From Leptolyngbya sp. SIOISBB (GTDB lineage Bacteria > Cyanobacteriota > Cyanobacteriia > Phormidesmidales > Phormidesmidaceae): 64,000 nt of DNA. This document shows, in pieces, positions 26,443-35,228 of this stretch. Within the stretch, counting starts at the first letter, position 1. Every line of letters begins with the position of its first letter. The DNA is taken from the NCBI GenBank assembly GCA_010671905.1, contig JAAHII010000001.1, forward strand, positions 2,728,001-2,792,000, in the 5' to 3' direction. The notes under the pieces are model-generated. The model had not been told where the DNA came from. It saw only the letters and a list, made by a program, of their open reading frames with translations, and made no database searches. A program made the position numbers and the translations under genes.

Positions 26443-26601
26443 TTACATTGTAGTCTTTGGCGTGTGGTGCTGGGCTCGTAATGAAGGAAGGGCGATCTCG
26501 TCCATCTCCTCAAAATCCTCCGGTTTCCAGAGTTCCTGAACTCGGATGGTTGCGGCGTTGCTGTTAGGGGAGATCGCATGTCTCAACAGCGCAACCAGCA
26601 C
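26443..26601 (-). CDS. Possible small ORF (52 aa) at the end of the ATPase operon
   Basis: A short frame opening with GTG at 26601 (or TTG nine bases earlier), five bases after the stop at 26607, and closing with TAA at 26443-26445. The product has protein-like composition (LRHAISPNSNAATIRVQELW, then KPEDFEEMDEIALPSLR). The tight spacing fits a last operon gene, but it could equally be the remnant of a longer gene. I recognise no family. Confidence 0.35.
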   Translation of the reverse strand: MLVALLRHAISPNSNAATIRVQELWKPEDFEEMDEIALPSLRAQHHTPKTTM

Positions 26602-26606
26602 GCTGA

Positions 26607-26904
26607 TCAAGGATCTTCAATAATTTCGTCATCTGAGGATGGCAACTGAATCGGCGCAAAAGCTTTGACGTCTTCCTGATCAAGTTGATGGGCCAGGTCA
26701 GCTTCTTCAAGTCGTTCTAGCAATGGCAGGATGTCACTGAAGCTGCGGAATCCCAGTGCCTCCAGATCTTCGTAGGTAATGGTTTCGTCAGAAAGCTCAC
26801 CCCGTTTGAGTAGCAAGGCGCGAACCCGCTCTTCTTGGACGGATAGGGCTGCTTGTTGGCGTAGAGTCGGAGCAGCCGCTTTCAAGCCTTCCTGTAAAAC
26901 TTCA
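26607..26904 (-). pseudogene. C-terminal part of the AAA ATPase, displaced by a frameshift
   Basis: This frame is open from the G5 run at 26905-26909 and has no good start of its own (only TTG at 26885). Reading into it from the ATPase gives SEVDLIT-PEVLQEGLKAAA, a natural helical continuation, then a winged-helix-like tail (ETITYEDLEALGFRSFSDIL, LERLEEADLAHQLDQEDVKA) ending in an acidic stretch. Deleting one base from the C-run in the coding strand restores a single protein of about 420 residues. It is annotated separately so that the displaced frame is visible. Confidence 0.7.
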
Positions 26905-27870
26905 GGGGGTGATCAGGTCAACCTCTGAATCAGCGGCTTTGGAGAGCACTGTATTACCTAGTCGGTTGAACAAGCGAGGTTTACCCAGAGACACACGGCA
27001 AAATTCTGCGGCTGCTTCAGGCGTGAAAGGTAAAACACACCGTGGGTCTTGAGGATCAGTACAGTCATTATCGAGGCGGGCGCTGCTCAGATAGTTGATC
27101 AGCATTTTGTAGGTAGTCGGCTGATCTAGTTCATCGAGCTTGAGCTGTAGATCGAATAAGCCCCGCTCGCTGGTTAGCAGATCGCCGGTGATGCCCATGG
27201 GATGGCCAGTGAGCATAAACCAGGCATCGCCTTTCAACATGCCTTGAGCGTCGTGCATCATTTGCCTGACTTCGCTGGGGTTGCGTTTATCCAAATCATC
27301 GATGGCGATGACAACACCGTCAGGATATTTATCCTGGGCACGCTCCAACAAAATGTTGAGGCTGACAGTAGGGTATTGCGACGTGACGGGCTCCATGTCT
27401 TTTTCACTGGTTTCAGCTGTGATGAGCGCGTTGCCACCCACTTTTGAGCTGCGCTCTTTCAGAATCTTTGATGTAGGAATCCCGAGCTGATAGAGATAGC
27501 GCTGTGCCCAGTAGTCATCATCCATTTCTTTTGCTACGGCTAGCAAGGCAGTCGTAGCTAAATCTAAGCCAGCAGGTAATGAAATGTACGTCGTCAGCAT
27601 TTTGGGGCGCTTACGCCGTAGTACCGATAGCACCTCTAGTAGAAAGGCACTTTTGCCGATGCCGATGCGACCATAGACGAGTATTCGTCGGCGCTCCCGG
27701 CTTTGAAACTGGTTGAAAACCTGAAGCAATTCACCCTGACGTCCGGTAAAAATGCGCTGCAGGGTTTCACTTTCAAGATCGATAGGGCTTTCAGTAAAGG
27801 GAATCTCGCGCAGATCCAAGCGTTGAATATTGCCTTGTGACTGGTCGAAGAGATCGTCAGCTGTGGTCAT
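26902..27870 (-). CDS. AAA/Orc1-Cdc6-like ATPase, probably C-terminally truncated by a frameshift
   Basis: A 322-residue P-loop ATPase. Walker A is GRIGIGKSAF (about residues 67-76) and Walker B is VVIAIDDLDKRNP. The sensor region is WFMLTGHPMG, and the preceding segment IFTGRQGELLQVFNQFQSRE is the usual entry of Orc/Cdc6- or STAND-like modules. Its start overlaps the stop of the TPR gene by ATGA, so the two are translationally coupled. The reading frame closes at DLITP* next to a G5 run on the + strand. The expected C-terminal helices continue in another frame. With the TPR partner it resembles signal-transduction or conflict modules, but no effector domain is visible. Confidence 0.8.
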   Translation of the reverse strand: MTTADDLFDQSQGNIQRLDLREIPFTESPIDLESETLQRIFTGRQGELLQVFNQFQSRERRRILVYGRIGIGKSAFLLEVLSVLRRKRPKMLTTYISLPAGLDLATTALLAVAKEMDDDYWAQRYLYQLGIPTSKILKERSSKVGGNALITAETSEKDMEPVTSQYPTVSLNILLERAQDKYPDGVVIAIDDLDKRNPSEVRQMMHDAQGMLKGDAWFMLTGHPMGITGDLLTSERGLFDLQLKLDELDQPTTYKMLINYLSSARLDNDCTDPQDPRCVLPFTPEAAAEFCRVSLGKPRLFNRLGNTVLSKAADSEVDLITP

Positions 27871-29639
27871 GCCATTGCCTCACTGATGTTTTGCTCTACC
27901 TGCTGAACCGCTTGCTGCAAGCTTTCTACCTCAGTCACTTTATCCGACCGGCCTAAATGACGATAAAGGTCTAGAGATTTTTCTAATTCGGCCATGCCCT
28001 TCTTGACGTATCCCTGGGAAACTAGAATGCTGCCCAGACCATGGCGGCTTTTAGCCATGCCGGGTTCATCTTTGAGGTGGTCGTAGAGGCGCAGGGCATC
28101 GCGGTAGTAGAGGCGGGCGTTATCCCAATCAGAGAGGGTTTCGTGGGCGCGGCCCGTTTGGTAGAGGGCATTGGCGTGAGCCAGTGGGTCATCACCTTCG
28201 CGCAGTAAGCGGACGCTGTTGAGCAAAAGCTGCAGCCCTTCTTGCCATTCCCCTTCGCGGACCAGGCGACTGCCAAGCACCGATTGAGTTGTCGGTAGTG
28301 CTTGCCAGATTTTGGCGCGCTCGTAATGTTCAGGGCTGATGGCCTCTAAAGCCGTTTTGTATGCGTCTAATGCTTGCTTTAAGTCTTCTGGGTTTTGAGT
28401 TTTTTCAAAGCGACGGGAGAGAGCAGTACCCAGACGATATTTGGAATCGATAAAGTCTGGACTGCCTGACACCGAAACTTCCAATGCCTCTTGCAGAAGT
28501 AAAATCGCCGTATCTAAATCTTCGGGATGTTTCCTAAGCTCTGCCTGTTTCATGAAAGCTTCTGCCAAATGACCTTGATTTTCAGCCCATTTGTAGGGGA
28601 AAGCTTTGCGAGTAAAGAGTTGCGCAACTTGCTGGTAAATTTTAATTGCTGTTTGCAAGTTCGAAGTTGGCTCGCCTCGAATCAAATCTCGATAAGCATT
28701 TGCTAAATTGTGCTTTCCTCTAGCCCAATCTTCTGGAAATGTATGACAAGTATAGACCTCCAAGGCCAGTTCAAAGGCATTAATAGCCTTTTCAAAATTG
28801 ACTGTCCGATCACCTTTGATGCGATTTAAATAGCCCAATCCTATGTTGTTTTGAGTCATCGCCCAATCTTCTGGAAAGGCGTCGCGGGTATAAGTTTGCA
28901 GCGCTAATTCATAGGCGGCAATGGCCTGCTCCAGATTTTCTGTCCGGTCGCCTCGGATGCGATCACCATAGGCAATTCCTAAGTTGTTTTGGGTACCTGC
29001 CCATTCTTCAGGCAATGCGTCGCGGGTTCTGACTTTCAGGGCTAATTCATAGGCGGCAATGGCCTGCTCCAGATTTTCTGCCCGGTCGCCTCGGATGCGA
29101 TTACCATAGGCACTTCCTAAGTTATCTTGGGTTGTCGCCCATTCTTCAGGAAAGGTGTCGCAGGTTCTGACTTTCAAGGCTAATTCATAGGCGGCAATGG
29201 CCTGCTCCAGATTCTCTGCCCGATCACCTCGGATGCGATCACCGTAGGCATTGCCTAGGTTGTTTTGGGTCATTGCCCACTGTTCTGGGAAACGACTGCG
29301 TTTCAGTGCCTTTGAGGCAGTCTGATGAGCTACCAAACTTAATTCAAGGTTTAGTGCTCGACTACCTGACTGCAAACGGTCAACTCTAGAACCAAAAGCA
29401 TTGAAGAGAGCAGCGATATTTTCTCGATCACCTGCTTTTCCATCAGTTACCAACTTGTCAAAAATCTGTGGCAGGGCATCTAGCAAAGATTCATTAATTT
29501 GCTTTAAGCGAGATTCGAGGAATTGTTGAACCTCTTCATTGTCGCCTTTAGCTTCGGCATAGCATTTGCCAAAGGCCAATAAAAACTTGGCTCCGTCTCG
29601 GGTCGGTATTGCTGATAGTTTACCAAATCCCTTCGCCAT
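27867..29639 (-). CDS. TPR-repeat protein coupled to the ATPase gene
   Basis: A 590-residue protein. An N-terminal helical region (about 1-100) is followed by long TPR units whose consensus is FPEEWA-TQNNLG-AYG-RIRGDR-ENLEQAIAAYE-ALKVRTRD. Three of these are almost identical 46-residue copies, while later units (from about residue 330) are more diverged. This TPR type is common in filamentous cyanobacteria and often sits beside NB-ARC, CHAT or AAA domains. Here the partner is the downstream ATPase, joined by an ATGA overlap. The TPR part is probably the sensor or scaffold of the pair. No signal peptide is seen. Confidence 0.85.
   Translation of the reverse strand: MAKGFGKLSAIPTRDGAKFLLAFGKCYAEAKGDNEEVQQFLESRLKQINESLLDALPQIFDKLVTDGKAGDRENIAALFNAFGSRVDRLQSGSRALNLELSLVAHQTASKALKRSRFPEQWAMTQNNLGNAYGDRIRGDRAENLEQAIAAYELALKVRTCDTFPEEWATTQDNLGSAYGNRIRGDRAENLEQAIAAYELALKVRTRDALPEEWAGTQNNLGIAYGDRIRGDRTENLEQAIAAYELALQTYTRDAFPEDWAMTQNNIGLGYLNRIKGDRTVNFEKAINAFELALEVYTCHTFPEDWARGKHNLANAYRDLIRGEPTSNLQTAIKIYQQVAQLFTRKAFPYKWAENQGHLAEAFMKQAELRKHPEDLDTAILLLQEALEVSVSGSPDFIDSKYRLGTALSRRFEKTQNPEDLKQALDAYKTALEAISPEHYERAKIWQALPTTQSVLGSRLVREGEWQEGLQLLLNSVRLLREGDDPLAHANALYQTGRAHETLSDWDNARLYYRDALRLYDHLKDEPGMAKSRHGLGSILVSQGYVKKGMAELEKSLDLYRHLGRSDKVTEVESLQQAVQQVEQNISEAMA
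28860..29290. repeat. Near-identical 138-bp tandem repeats inside the TPR gene
   Basis: The block gctaattcataggcggcaat recurs at about 28903, 29041 and 29179, exactly 138 bp (46 codons) apart, and the surrounding bases are nearly unchanged. Similarity at the DNA level, beyond what the TPR fold requires, points to recent duplication or gene conversion. Confidence 0.85.
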
Positions 29640-29812
29640 AGCCCTTTAGTTGACCAGTTTTGCAAGATATTCACCTTCAATAGTAATGCGTAGTTCTGAG
29701 GGCGGAATTATTCTTGCCGTAACCTCCTGACACTATTCCTGCTTGGCCAATTCTTGTCTTAGCGGGGATGTCATACTAAGGGATGTTTGCCCCCACCGTG
29801 CCCCCCTTGCCC

Positions 29813-32173
29813 ATGACGGCTTCCACCGACTTTCTTGCCAAGCTCAACCCCTCTCAGCGTGCCTCTGTCGAGCACTTCTGCGGTCCCCTACTGGTGGTGG
29901 CCGGAGCCGGATCGGGCAAAACCCGCGCCCTTACCTTCCGCATTGCCAACCTGGTGCTCAACCATCGCGTGGATCCTGAAAACATCTTGGCGGTGACCTT
30001 TACCAACAAAGCCGCTAAAGAGATGAAAGAGCGGATTGAGGTGCTGTTTGCGGAGCAGGAAGCCCAGGCAAAACATGGCAAGTCGCTGTCGGCATTGCCG
30101 GAGTATGAGCAGACCAAGCTGCGATCGCACGTCTACAAAAACGTCACCAAGTATTTGTGGATTGGCACCTTTCACGCGCTGTGCTCCCGCATCTTGCGGT
30201 TTGACATTGAGAAGTACCAGCACCCCGACGGCTACACCTGGAAAAAGACCTTCTCAATTTTTGACGAATCCGACGCCCAGAGCCTGGTCAAGACCATTGT
30301 TACCAAAGAGCTAAACCTGGATGACAAAAAGTTCAATCCGCGTTCAGTCCGCTACGCCATCAGCAATGCCAAAAATCAGAACTTCACCCCAGCAGAACTC
30401 GAAAAAGAGCAGCCCAACTACCGGGGGCGGATGATCGCCGATGTTTACCGCCGCTATGAGCAGTCCCTGGCCGCCAACAACAGCCTCGACTTTGATGACC
30501 TGATCATGATTCCGGTCAAGCTGTTTCAGCAAAACGAGTCAGTGCTAGGCTACTGGCACAAACGCTTTCGCCATATCCTCGTGGATGAGTACCAGGACAC
30601 GAACCGTACCCAGTACGACCTGATTCGCCTGCTGACCACTAACGGCGAAGATATGGGGAAATTTAATGACTGGCGCAACCGTTCCACTTTTGTCGTGGGG
30701 GATGCCGACCAGAGTATTTACTCCTTCCGCGCTGCCGACTTCACGATCTTGATGAACTTCCAGGATGATTTTGGGGATGGGCTGCCGGACGACGACACCC
30801 GCACGATGGTCAAGCTGGAGGAAAACTACCGCTCCACGTCCAACATTCTCCACGTTGCCAACCACATCATTGAGAACAACACCGAGCGCATTGATAAGAT
30901 TTTGCGGGCGACGCGGGGCGAAGGAGAGTCGATCTTTTGCTACAAAGCCGACGACGAGATCCATGAAGCCGACTTTGTCGTGGGACAGATTCGCAGCCTG
31001 GAGTACCAGAATCCTGAACTGAAGTGGGGCGACTTCGCGATCCTTTACCGCACCAACGCCCAGTCTCGCGCCTTTGAGGAAATTCTGACCCGCTACAGTG
31101 TGCCGTACCAAGTGGTGGGTGGGCTGCGATTCTACGATCGCCGCGAAATCAAAGACGTATTGGCCTACCTGCGGATCATTGCGAATCCCCTCGACAGCGT
31201 CAGCATCAAGCGAGTGATTAACGTACCTCGACGCGGCGTTGGCAAAGGTACTCTAGACAAACTCGATCAGGCCACCCAAACCCTCGGTAACATTCCCCTC
31301 TGGGAAATTCTCAGCGACGAGACCTCGGTGAAAACTTTGGCAGGGCGATCGGCCAAGGGAGTCCTAGAATTTGCTGGGCTCATCAAGAAGTATCGCGATC
31401 GCCTCGACGACACCAAAGGCTCCGAAATTATCCAGGAGTTACTGGAAGACTCTGGCTACATCGACGCCCTCAAAGCCGAAGGCACTGAAGAAGCCGACGA
31501 TCGCCTCGGCAACGTACAGGAACTTTACAACGCCGTCCTGCAGTTTGAGGAAGAAAACGAAGACACTTCTCTCCTCGCGTTCCTCGCCAACGCTTCCCTC
31601 GCCTCCGACCTGGACAATATGGAGGAAGGCAACAATCGCGTCTCCCTCATGACGCTGCACTCTTCCAAGGGGCTGGAATTCCCGGTCGTATTCCTCGTTG
31701 GCCTAGAGCAGGGCCTCTTCCCCAACTTCCGCTCCCTCGAAGACCCCGCTGCCACGGAAGAAGAACGCCGCCTCTGCTACGTCGGCATCACTCGCGCTAA
31801 GGAACGCCTGTTCATTTCCTACGCACGGGAACGTCGCCTCTACGGTCACCGTGAACCCGCCAGTCCGTCTCTCTTCCTAGGCGAGTTGCCCGTAGAATAC
31901 ATAACCACCAACGCGGGACTCGGGATGCCCCAACGCATGACTACCCCCATCCGCGACGCCCGCAAAAAGAAAGAGATCGCCGCCAAACCCGGTAGCGGTG
32001 CCCACGAATTTGATTGGAGTGCGGGCGATGTTGTCGTGCATCCTTCCTTTGGCGCTGGCGAAGTAACCCACATCTTCGGCGCGGGCAACAAAATCTGCCT
32101 CGCGGTGAAGTTCCCCGGTCAGGGCCGCAAAATAATCGACCCAAAACTGACGAAGTTGCAGAAGGCGGAGTGA
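29813..32173 (+). CDS. pcrA: ATP-dependent DNA helicase PcrA/UvrD
   Basis: A superfamily-1A 3'-5' helicase of about 786 residues. Motifs in order: Q motif LNPSQRASVEHF; I VVAGAGSGKTRAL; Ia VTFTNKAAKEMKERI; Ib/Ic GTFHALCSRILR; II LVDEYQDTN; III VVGDADQSIYSFRAAD; IV LEENYRSTSNIL; V MTLHSSKGLEFPVVFLVG; VI EERRLCYVGITRAKERL. A C-terminal Tudor-like domain (VVVHPSFGAGEVTHIFGAG) binds RNA polymerase in PcrA. The enzyme acts in nucleotide-excision repair, removal of RecA filaments and replication-transcription conflicts. I prefer ATG 29813 (MTASTDFLAKL) over ATG 29783, because the extra ten residues are Pro-rich and atypical. Confidence 0.96.
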   Translation: MTASTDFLAKLNPSQRASVEHFCGPLLVVAGAGSGKTRALTFRIANLVLNHRVDPENILAVTFTNKAAKEMKERIEVLFAEQEAQAKHGKSLSALPEYEQTKLRSHVYKNVTKYLWIGTFHALCSRILRFDIEKYQHPDGYTWKKTFSIFDESDAQSLVKTIVTKELNLDDKKFNPRSVRYAISNAKNQNFTPAELEKEQPNYRGRMIADVYRRYEQSLAANNSLDFDDLIMIPVKLFQQNESVLGYWHKRFRHILVDEYQDTNRTQYDLIRLLTTNGEDMGKFNDWRNRSTFVVGDADQSIYSFRAADFTILMNFQDDFGDGLPDDDTRTMVKLEENYRSTSNILHVANHIIENNTERIDKILRATRGEGESIFCYKADDEIHEADFVVGQIRSLEYQNPELKWGDFAILYRTNAQSRAFEEILTRYSVPYQVVGGLRFYDRREIKDVLAYLRIIANPLDSVSIKRVINVPRRGVGKGTLDKLDQATQTLGNIPLWEILSDETSVKTLAGRSAKGVLEFAGLIKKYRDRLDDTKGSEIIQELLEDSGYIDALKAEGTEEADDRLGNVQELYNAVLQFEEENEDTSLLAFLANASLASDLDNMEEGNNRVSLMTLHSSKGLEFPVVFLVGLEQGLFPNFRSLEDPAATEEERRLCYVGITRAKERLFISYARERRLYGHREPASPSLFLGELPVEYITTNAGLGMPQRMTTPIRDARKKKEIAAKPGSGAHEFDWSAGDVVVHPSFGAGEVTHIFGAGNKICLAVKFPGQGRKIIDPKLTKLQKAE

Positions 32174-32231
32174 TCTAAATTGCGATCGCTATGATTGAGT
32201 AAACGTTTGCTGGCGAGGCTGAATCAACGCT

Positions 32232-32810
32232 ATGACTGCCCTCACGCTAAATTTGCACCCAGTTGCTCAACTCACTGAGGAAGCTTTTAAGACCCTCTGT
32301 GCAGCGAATCCGGACGCCAAGTTAGAGCGCACAGCCACAGGAGAACTCATTATTATGTCGCCAACGGGCGGGGAAACGGGACGGCGCAATCTCAATATCT
32401 CGATGCAGTTGGGATTGTGGAATCAGCAGGTAGGTTTAGGCGTCGCGTTCGACTCCAGCACGATGTTTCAACTGCCTAACGGCGCATTCCGTTCACCCGA
32501 TGCCGCTTGGATAGAACTGTCGTGTTGGGAAGCGCTAACGCCAGAAGAACGGGAAGGTTTCTGTCCCTTGTGCCCTGATTTTGTGATTGAACTCCGTTCT
32601 CCCAGCGACTCTCTCAAAACTCTGCGCGAAAAGATGACCGAGTACATCGATAACGGCGCACAACTTGGCTGGCTCATCGATCCCAAATCCAAACAAGTCG
32701 AAATTTATCGTCCAGACACCTCGCCTGAAATTTTGAAGGCTCCTCAGATGCTTTCCGGTGAGCGTATCTTAAAAGACTTTCAATTCAATCTCGCAAGCAT
32801 TTGGGCTTAA
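32232..32810 (+). CDS. Uma2-family (DUF820) PD-(D/E)XK protein
   Basis: A 192-residue Uma2/DUF820 protein, a restriction-endonuclease-fold family greatly expanded in cyanobacteria. Signature parts are LERTATGELIIMSPTGGETG, FRSPDAAWIELSCWE, CPDFVIELRSPSDSL, EYIDNGAQLGWLIDP and QVEIYRPDTSPEIL. The catalytic-type Asp, Glu and Lys positions of the PD-(D/E)XK fold are present (PDAAW, IELRS). The biological role of the family is not settled. Two unrelated copies in this window (also at 35.2 kb) illustrate its expansion. Confidence 0.88.
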   Translation: MTALTLNLHPVAQLTEEAFKTLCAANPDAKLERTATGELIIMSPTGGETGRRNLNISMQLGLWNQQVGLGVAFDSSTMFQLPNGAFRSPDAAWIELSCWEALTPEEREGFCPLCPDFVIELRSPSDSLKTLREKMTEYIDNGAQLGWLIDPKSKQVEIYRPDTSPEILKAPQMLSGERILKDFQFNLASIWA

Positions 32811-32912
32811 CGCAGTGAAGCTTCCTCTATCCTGCGCTTTAACAACTCTGCCCCAAATTATCTGAAACTCTAACGCCTCAATATCGACTTGAGAAAGTTA
32901 ACAACCAAGCCG

Positions 32913-33395
32913 TTAGCTTTCGTTGACTTGATGTAAAACGGCATTGATGAAGCGATCGCTAAAATAAATACCTGCTTGCCTCATTTGCTGAAGATAAGGC
33001 TGAATTGCTGGGATATATGCCAATTGCTTAGCGCGAATCAAAATTCCCACAGAACCCACGATTCTTAGATTCAGAGATTCTGCAACTTTGCGGCCCGTTA
33101 ATTCATCCATCAATACCCGATCGGCGTTGACTTCTAAGGCCAGAGCAATGACTTCAGCCTCTCCCCGGTCGAGCGTTGGCAACAAGAGCCGTACTTATTG
33201 ATCGGACTGGAGCGATCGCACCTCAATCCAGGGCAGTTTCTCTAAGCCGACGTTCCCCGACTGTGAAGGTTGGTACGCAGTAATTTCTTGTGCGACGGCG
33301 ACTGGAATTACCAATTCACCGACCACTTTTTGCAATAGGGAGATTTGCTCAATCCGTGCGAAGGCAATGAGCGGAGTGGCATTGCTGATAATCAT
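32913..33395 (-). pseudogene. DUF3368 PIN-like toxin with an in-frame stop
   Basis: Together the two halves make a complete PIN-like DUF3368 protein of about 160 residues: MIISNATPLIAFARIEQISL at the start, LPTLDRGEAEVIALALEVNA and DRVLMDELTGRKVAESLNL in the middle, and IPAIQPYLQQMRQAGIYFSD at the end. A single TAA at 33195-33197 interrupts the frame between EVRSLQSDQ and VRLLLPTLDRG, and the reading frame is unchanged across it. PIN-like toxins cleave RNA, and the conserved Asp residues are present in both halves. The start overlaps the stop of the upstream UPF0175 gene (ATGA). The stop probably inactivates the toxin unless it is a sequencing error or is read through. Confidence 0.85.
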
Positions 33396-33670
33396 GCCGG
33401 ATCGGGAAAATCTGCCAGCGCGATCAGTTCGCTATCGAGCATCGATTCGTCATAGTCAAACGCGATGATTCCCCGTTCTGTTAAAGCATCCATAAAGTCG
33501 AGGCGATTCATGTCAGCCAGTTGAGCCGCTTTCCCCAGGGAGAGCTTTTTGTCTTGAAAGTAAGCGATCGCGGCAATCAGGCGAATATTACGGCTCAGGT
33601 CTTCTGCACCCAGTTTGAGTGCTGCCAGTAGATCGGCGGATATTTCAAAGGTTACGGATTCTCGCATCAT
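33392..33670 (-). CDS. UPF0175-family antitoxin-like protein
   Basis: About 92 residues with the UPF0175 pattern: MRESVTFEISADLLAALKLG, IRLIAAIAYFQDKKLSLGKA, QLADMNRLDFMDALTERGI. The middle forms a helix-turn-helix. Such genes typically precede DUF3368 PIN-like toxins and act as antitoxin and autorepressor, which is the arrangement here with an ATGA overlap. GAGGA eight bases upstream supports the ATG at 33670. An in-frame ATG 24 bases earlier is possible. Confidence 0.85.
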   Translation of the reverse strand: MMRESVTFEISADLLAALKLGAEDLSRNIRLIAAIAYFQDKKLSLGKAAQLADMNRLDFMDALTERGIIAFDYDESMLDSELIALADFPDPA

Positions 33671-33971
33671 AGGCCCGTCCTCGCTGACACCCATAGCTTA
33701 ACCGAGGCGGCTTGCAGTTGCGGGATAATCGTTCACCCAACTACCCTGCCACTCAAACATCCCTGCCCTCGCCTGAAAACAGCGGCTAAACTAAGACCAA
33801 CCTGACGCAACATTGCCTCCATGACTGGCGTTGAAGCCGCTGACCAGAGCTGCAATCGTTCAGCGACTCTTTCAAAAACCCTCCTACACAAAGCGGAGTA
33901 GTTTAATTGTTCTTATCTCGTGCGATAGCATAAGCGTCGAAAAGATATCTTCTCCGTAGAAAGTTTGAACA

Positions 33972-34271
33972 ATGTCTCACAGTTTCGTTCGCAGGTCTCA
34001 TAAGCATGGCAATTTATATCCAGAAGCCTACAACTGGTTAAAGCATATTCCTGATACTTGTTTATTCCATGTTGATTATAAAGACAGGCATCCTTTTTCC
34101 AGATATAGCAATTCTCTGCAAAAGATTATGGAATCCTATATCAAGGTTTTGGATGAAATTGACAATGTAAATACAGCCTTGCTCAATGCTGAGGGGCAAA
34201 TAGTTTACACGTGGGACAAATTATCTAAGGCTCAAGAAGAGTTATTATTTTCACTCCTGTCTCACTTTTGA
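33972..34271 (+). CDS. AT-rich orphan gene (99 aa)
   Basis: A 99-residue product beginning MSHSFVRRSHKHGN, with a plausible helical C-terminal half (VLDEIDNVNTALLNAEGQIV). Base composition is clearly more AT-rich than its neighbours, like the next gene, suggesting a shared foreign origin. No signal peptide, membrane helix or known domain is seen. Upstream 33695-33971 holds nothing recognised. Confidence 0.5.
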   Translation: MSHSFVRRSHKHGNLYPEAYNWLKHIPDTCLFHVDYKDRHPFSRYSNSLQKIMESYIKVLDEIDNVNTALLNAEGQIVYTWDKLSKAQEELLFSLLSHF

Positions 34272-34396
34272 TGATTGTTACCACATTCTAAAAATCAATT
34301 CATCCACCTACATCATTAGGTACCGAGATTTTCGCTGACAAGTGGCTGAAGCAAGTTTCACATCCTACATTTCTAGACTTCAAAAGCGAGACCAGT

Positions 34397-35008
34397 ATGT
34401 ATAGAGATTCTTTTAGTGAGATTGTCAATAAGATCAAACATAATGGAGATAAGTTGTGCTCTTTGGTGATCGCCTCAAGAAGTAAACCTTTATTAGTAAC
34501 TGGAAAGACAAGCAAGATTATTTACCTACATGAGAATGTTAGGATACCTGGCTATTTTCTGGAAGGAATGCAGTCAGATGGGGTTCTGGGGCCTCACCCG
34601 GATATTCACCCAGACAATACCGCCATTTCTCTAAACTACGATCTTCGATATCACTTTGCCAATCTCTATCGAGTATCAAAGAGCCTCAAAAAGGCTGTCA
34701 GCAACGGGATTAAAAGACTTCATGGAGTGACGCTTACTCATCCCAGGAAGCTTGAAAAAGCTCCAAGAAAGGAGCAGTGGGAAAAAATCGCAGAGAGAAT
34801 CAGTAATCTGCCGATGTTGTTTTATGAAAATGAATTTAGCAAGAAGATTCCAGGAATTAATTTCATAAAAAACGGACATAATTCTGCAGTAGAAATAGCT
34901 ATACCTGGGAAAAGAAGTACTCCATGGGAAGGTGATATCCTAATACAATCTCAATTTCAAGTCGATGCCATTTCCTTGAGTTACCGTCCACCCTATGGCA
35001 TTGGATAG
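34397..35008 (+). CDS. AT-rich orphan gene (203 aa or slightly longer)
   Basis: A 203-residue protein from the ATG, containing CSLVIASRSKPLLVTGKTSK, MQSDGVLGPHPDIHPDNTAI and WEKIAERISNLPMLFYENEF. The frame is open upstream to a stop near 34288 and reads like coding sequence there too (TSLGTEIFADKWLKQVSHPT), so the real start may be a non-ATG codon or the gene may have lost its 5' end. I do not recognise the family. It is strongly AT-rich compared with the surrounding chromosome and lies between two defence- or toxin-like genes. Confidence 0.55.
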   Translation: MYRDSFSEIVNKIKHNGDKLCSLVIASRSKPLLVTGKTSKIIYLHENVRIPGYFLEGMQSDGVLGPHPDIHPDNTAISLNYDLRYHFANLYRVSKSLKKAVSNGIKRLHGVTLTHPRKLEKAPRKEQWEKIAERISNLPMLFYENEFSKKIPGINFIKNGHNSAVEIAIPGKRSTPWEGDILIQSQFQVDAISLSYRPPYGIG

Positions 35009-35228
35009 TTCCTATTCGCCCTCACGTTTTCATGGAGAATGGTCAAAATAAATTCTTTTGTCTATGAAGCTTTCAAGTCTGACTTTAGACTGCTTATTCC
35101 CCCTTAACGAATAATAAATTCTCGAACTCATTGATTCCTGAGATAAAAGCAAGAACGTCGAAGTGTATCCGAATCCTGACTCAGAAATCATTGGCTAAAT
35201 TGAAAACACCCTGGCGCAAGGCACCCTC

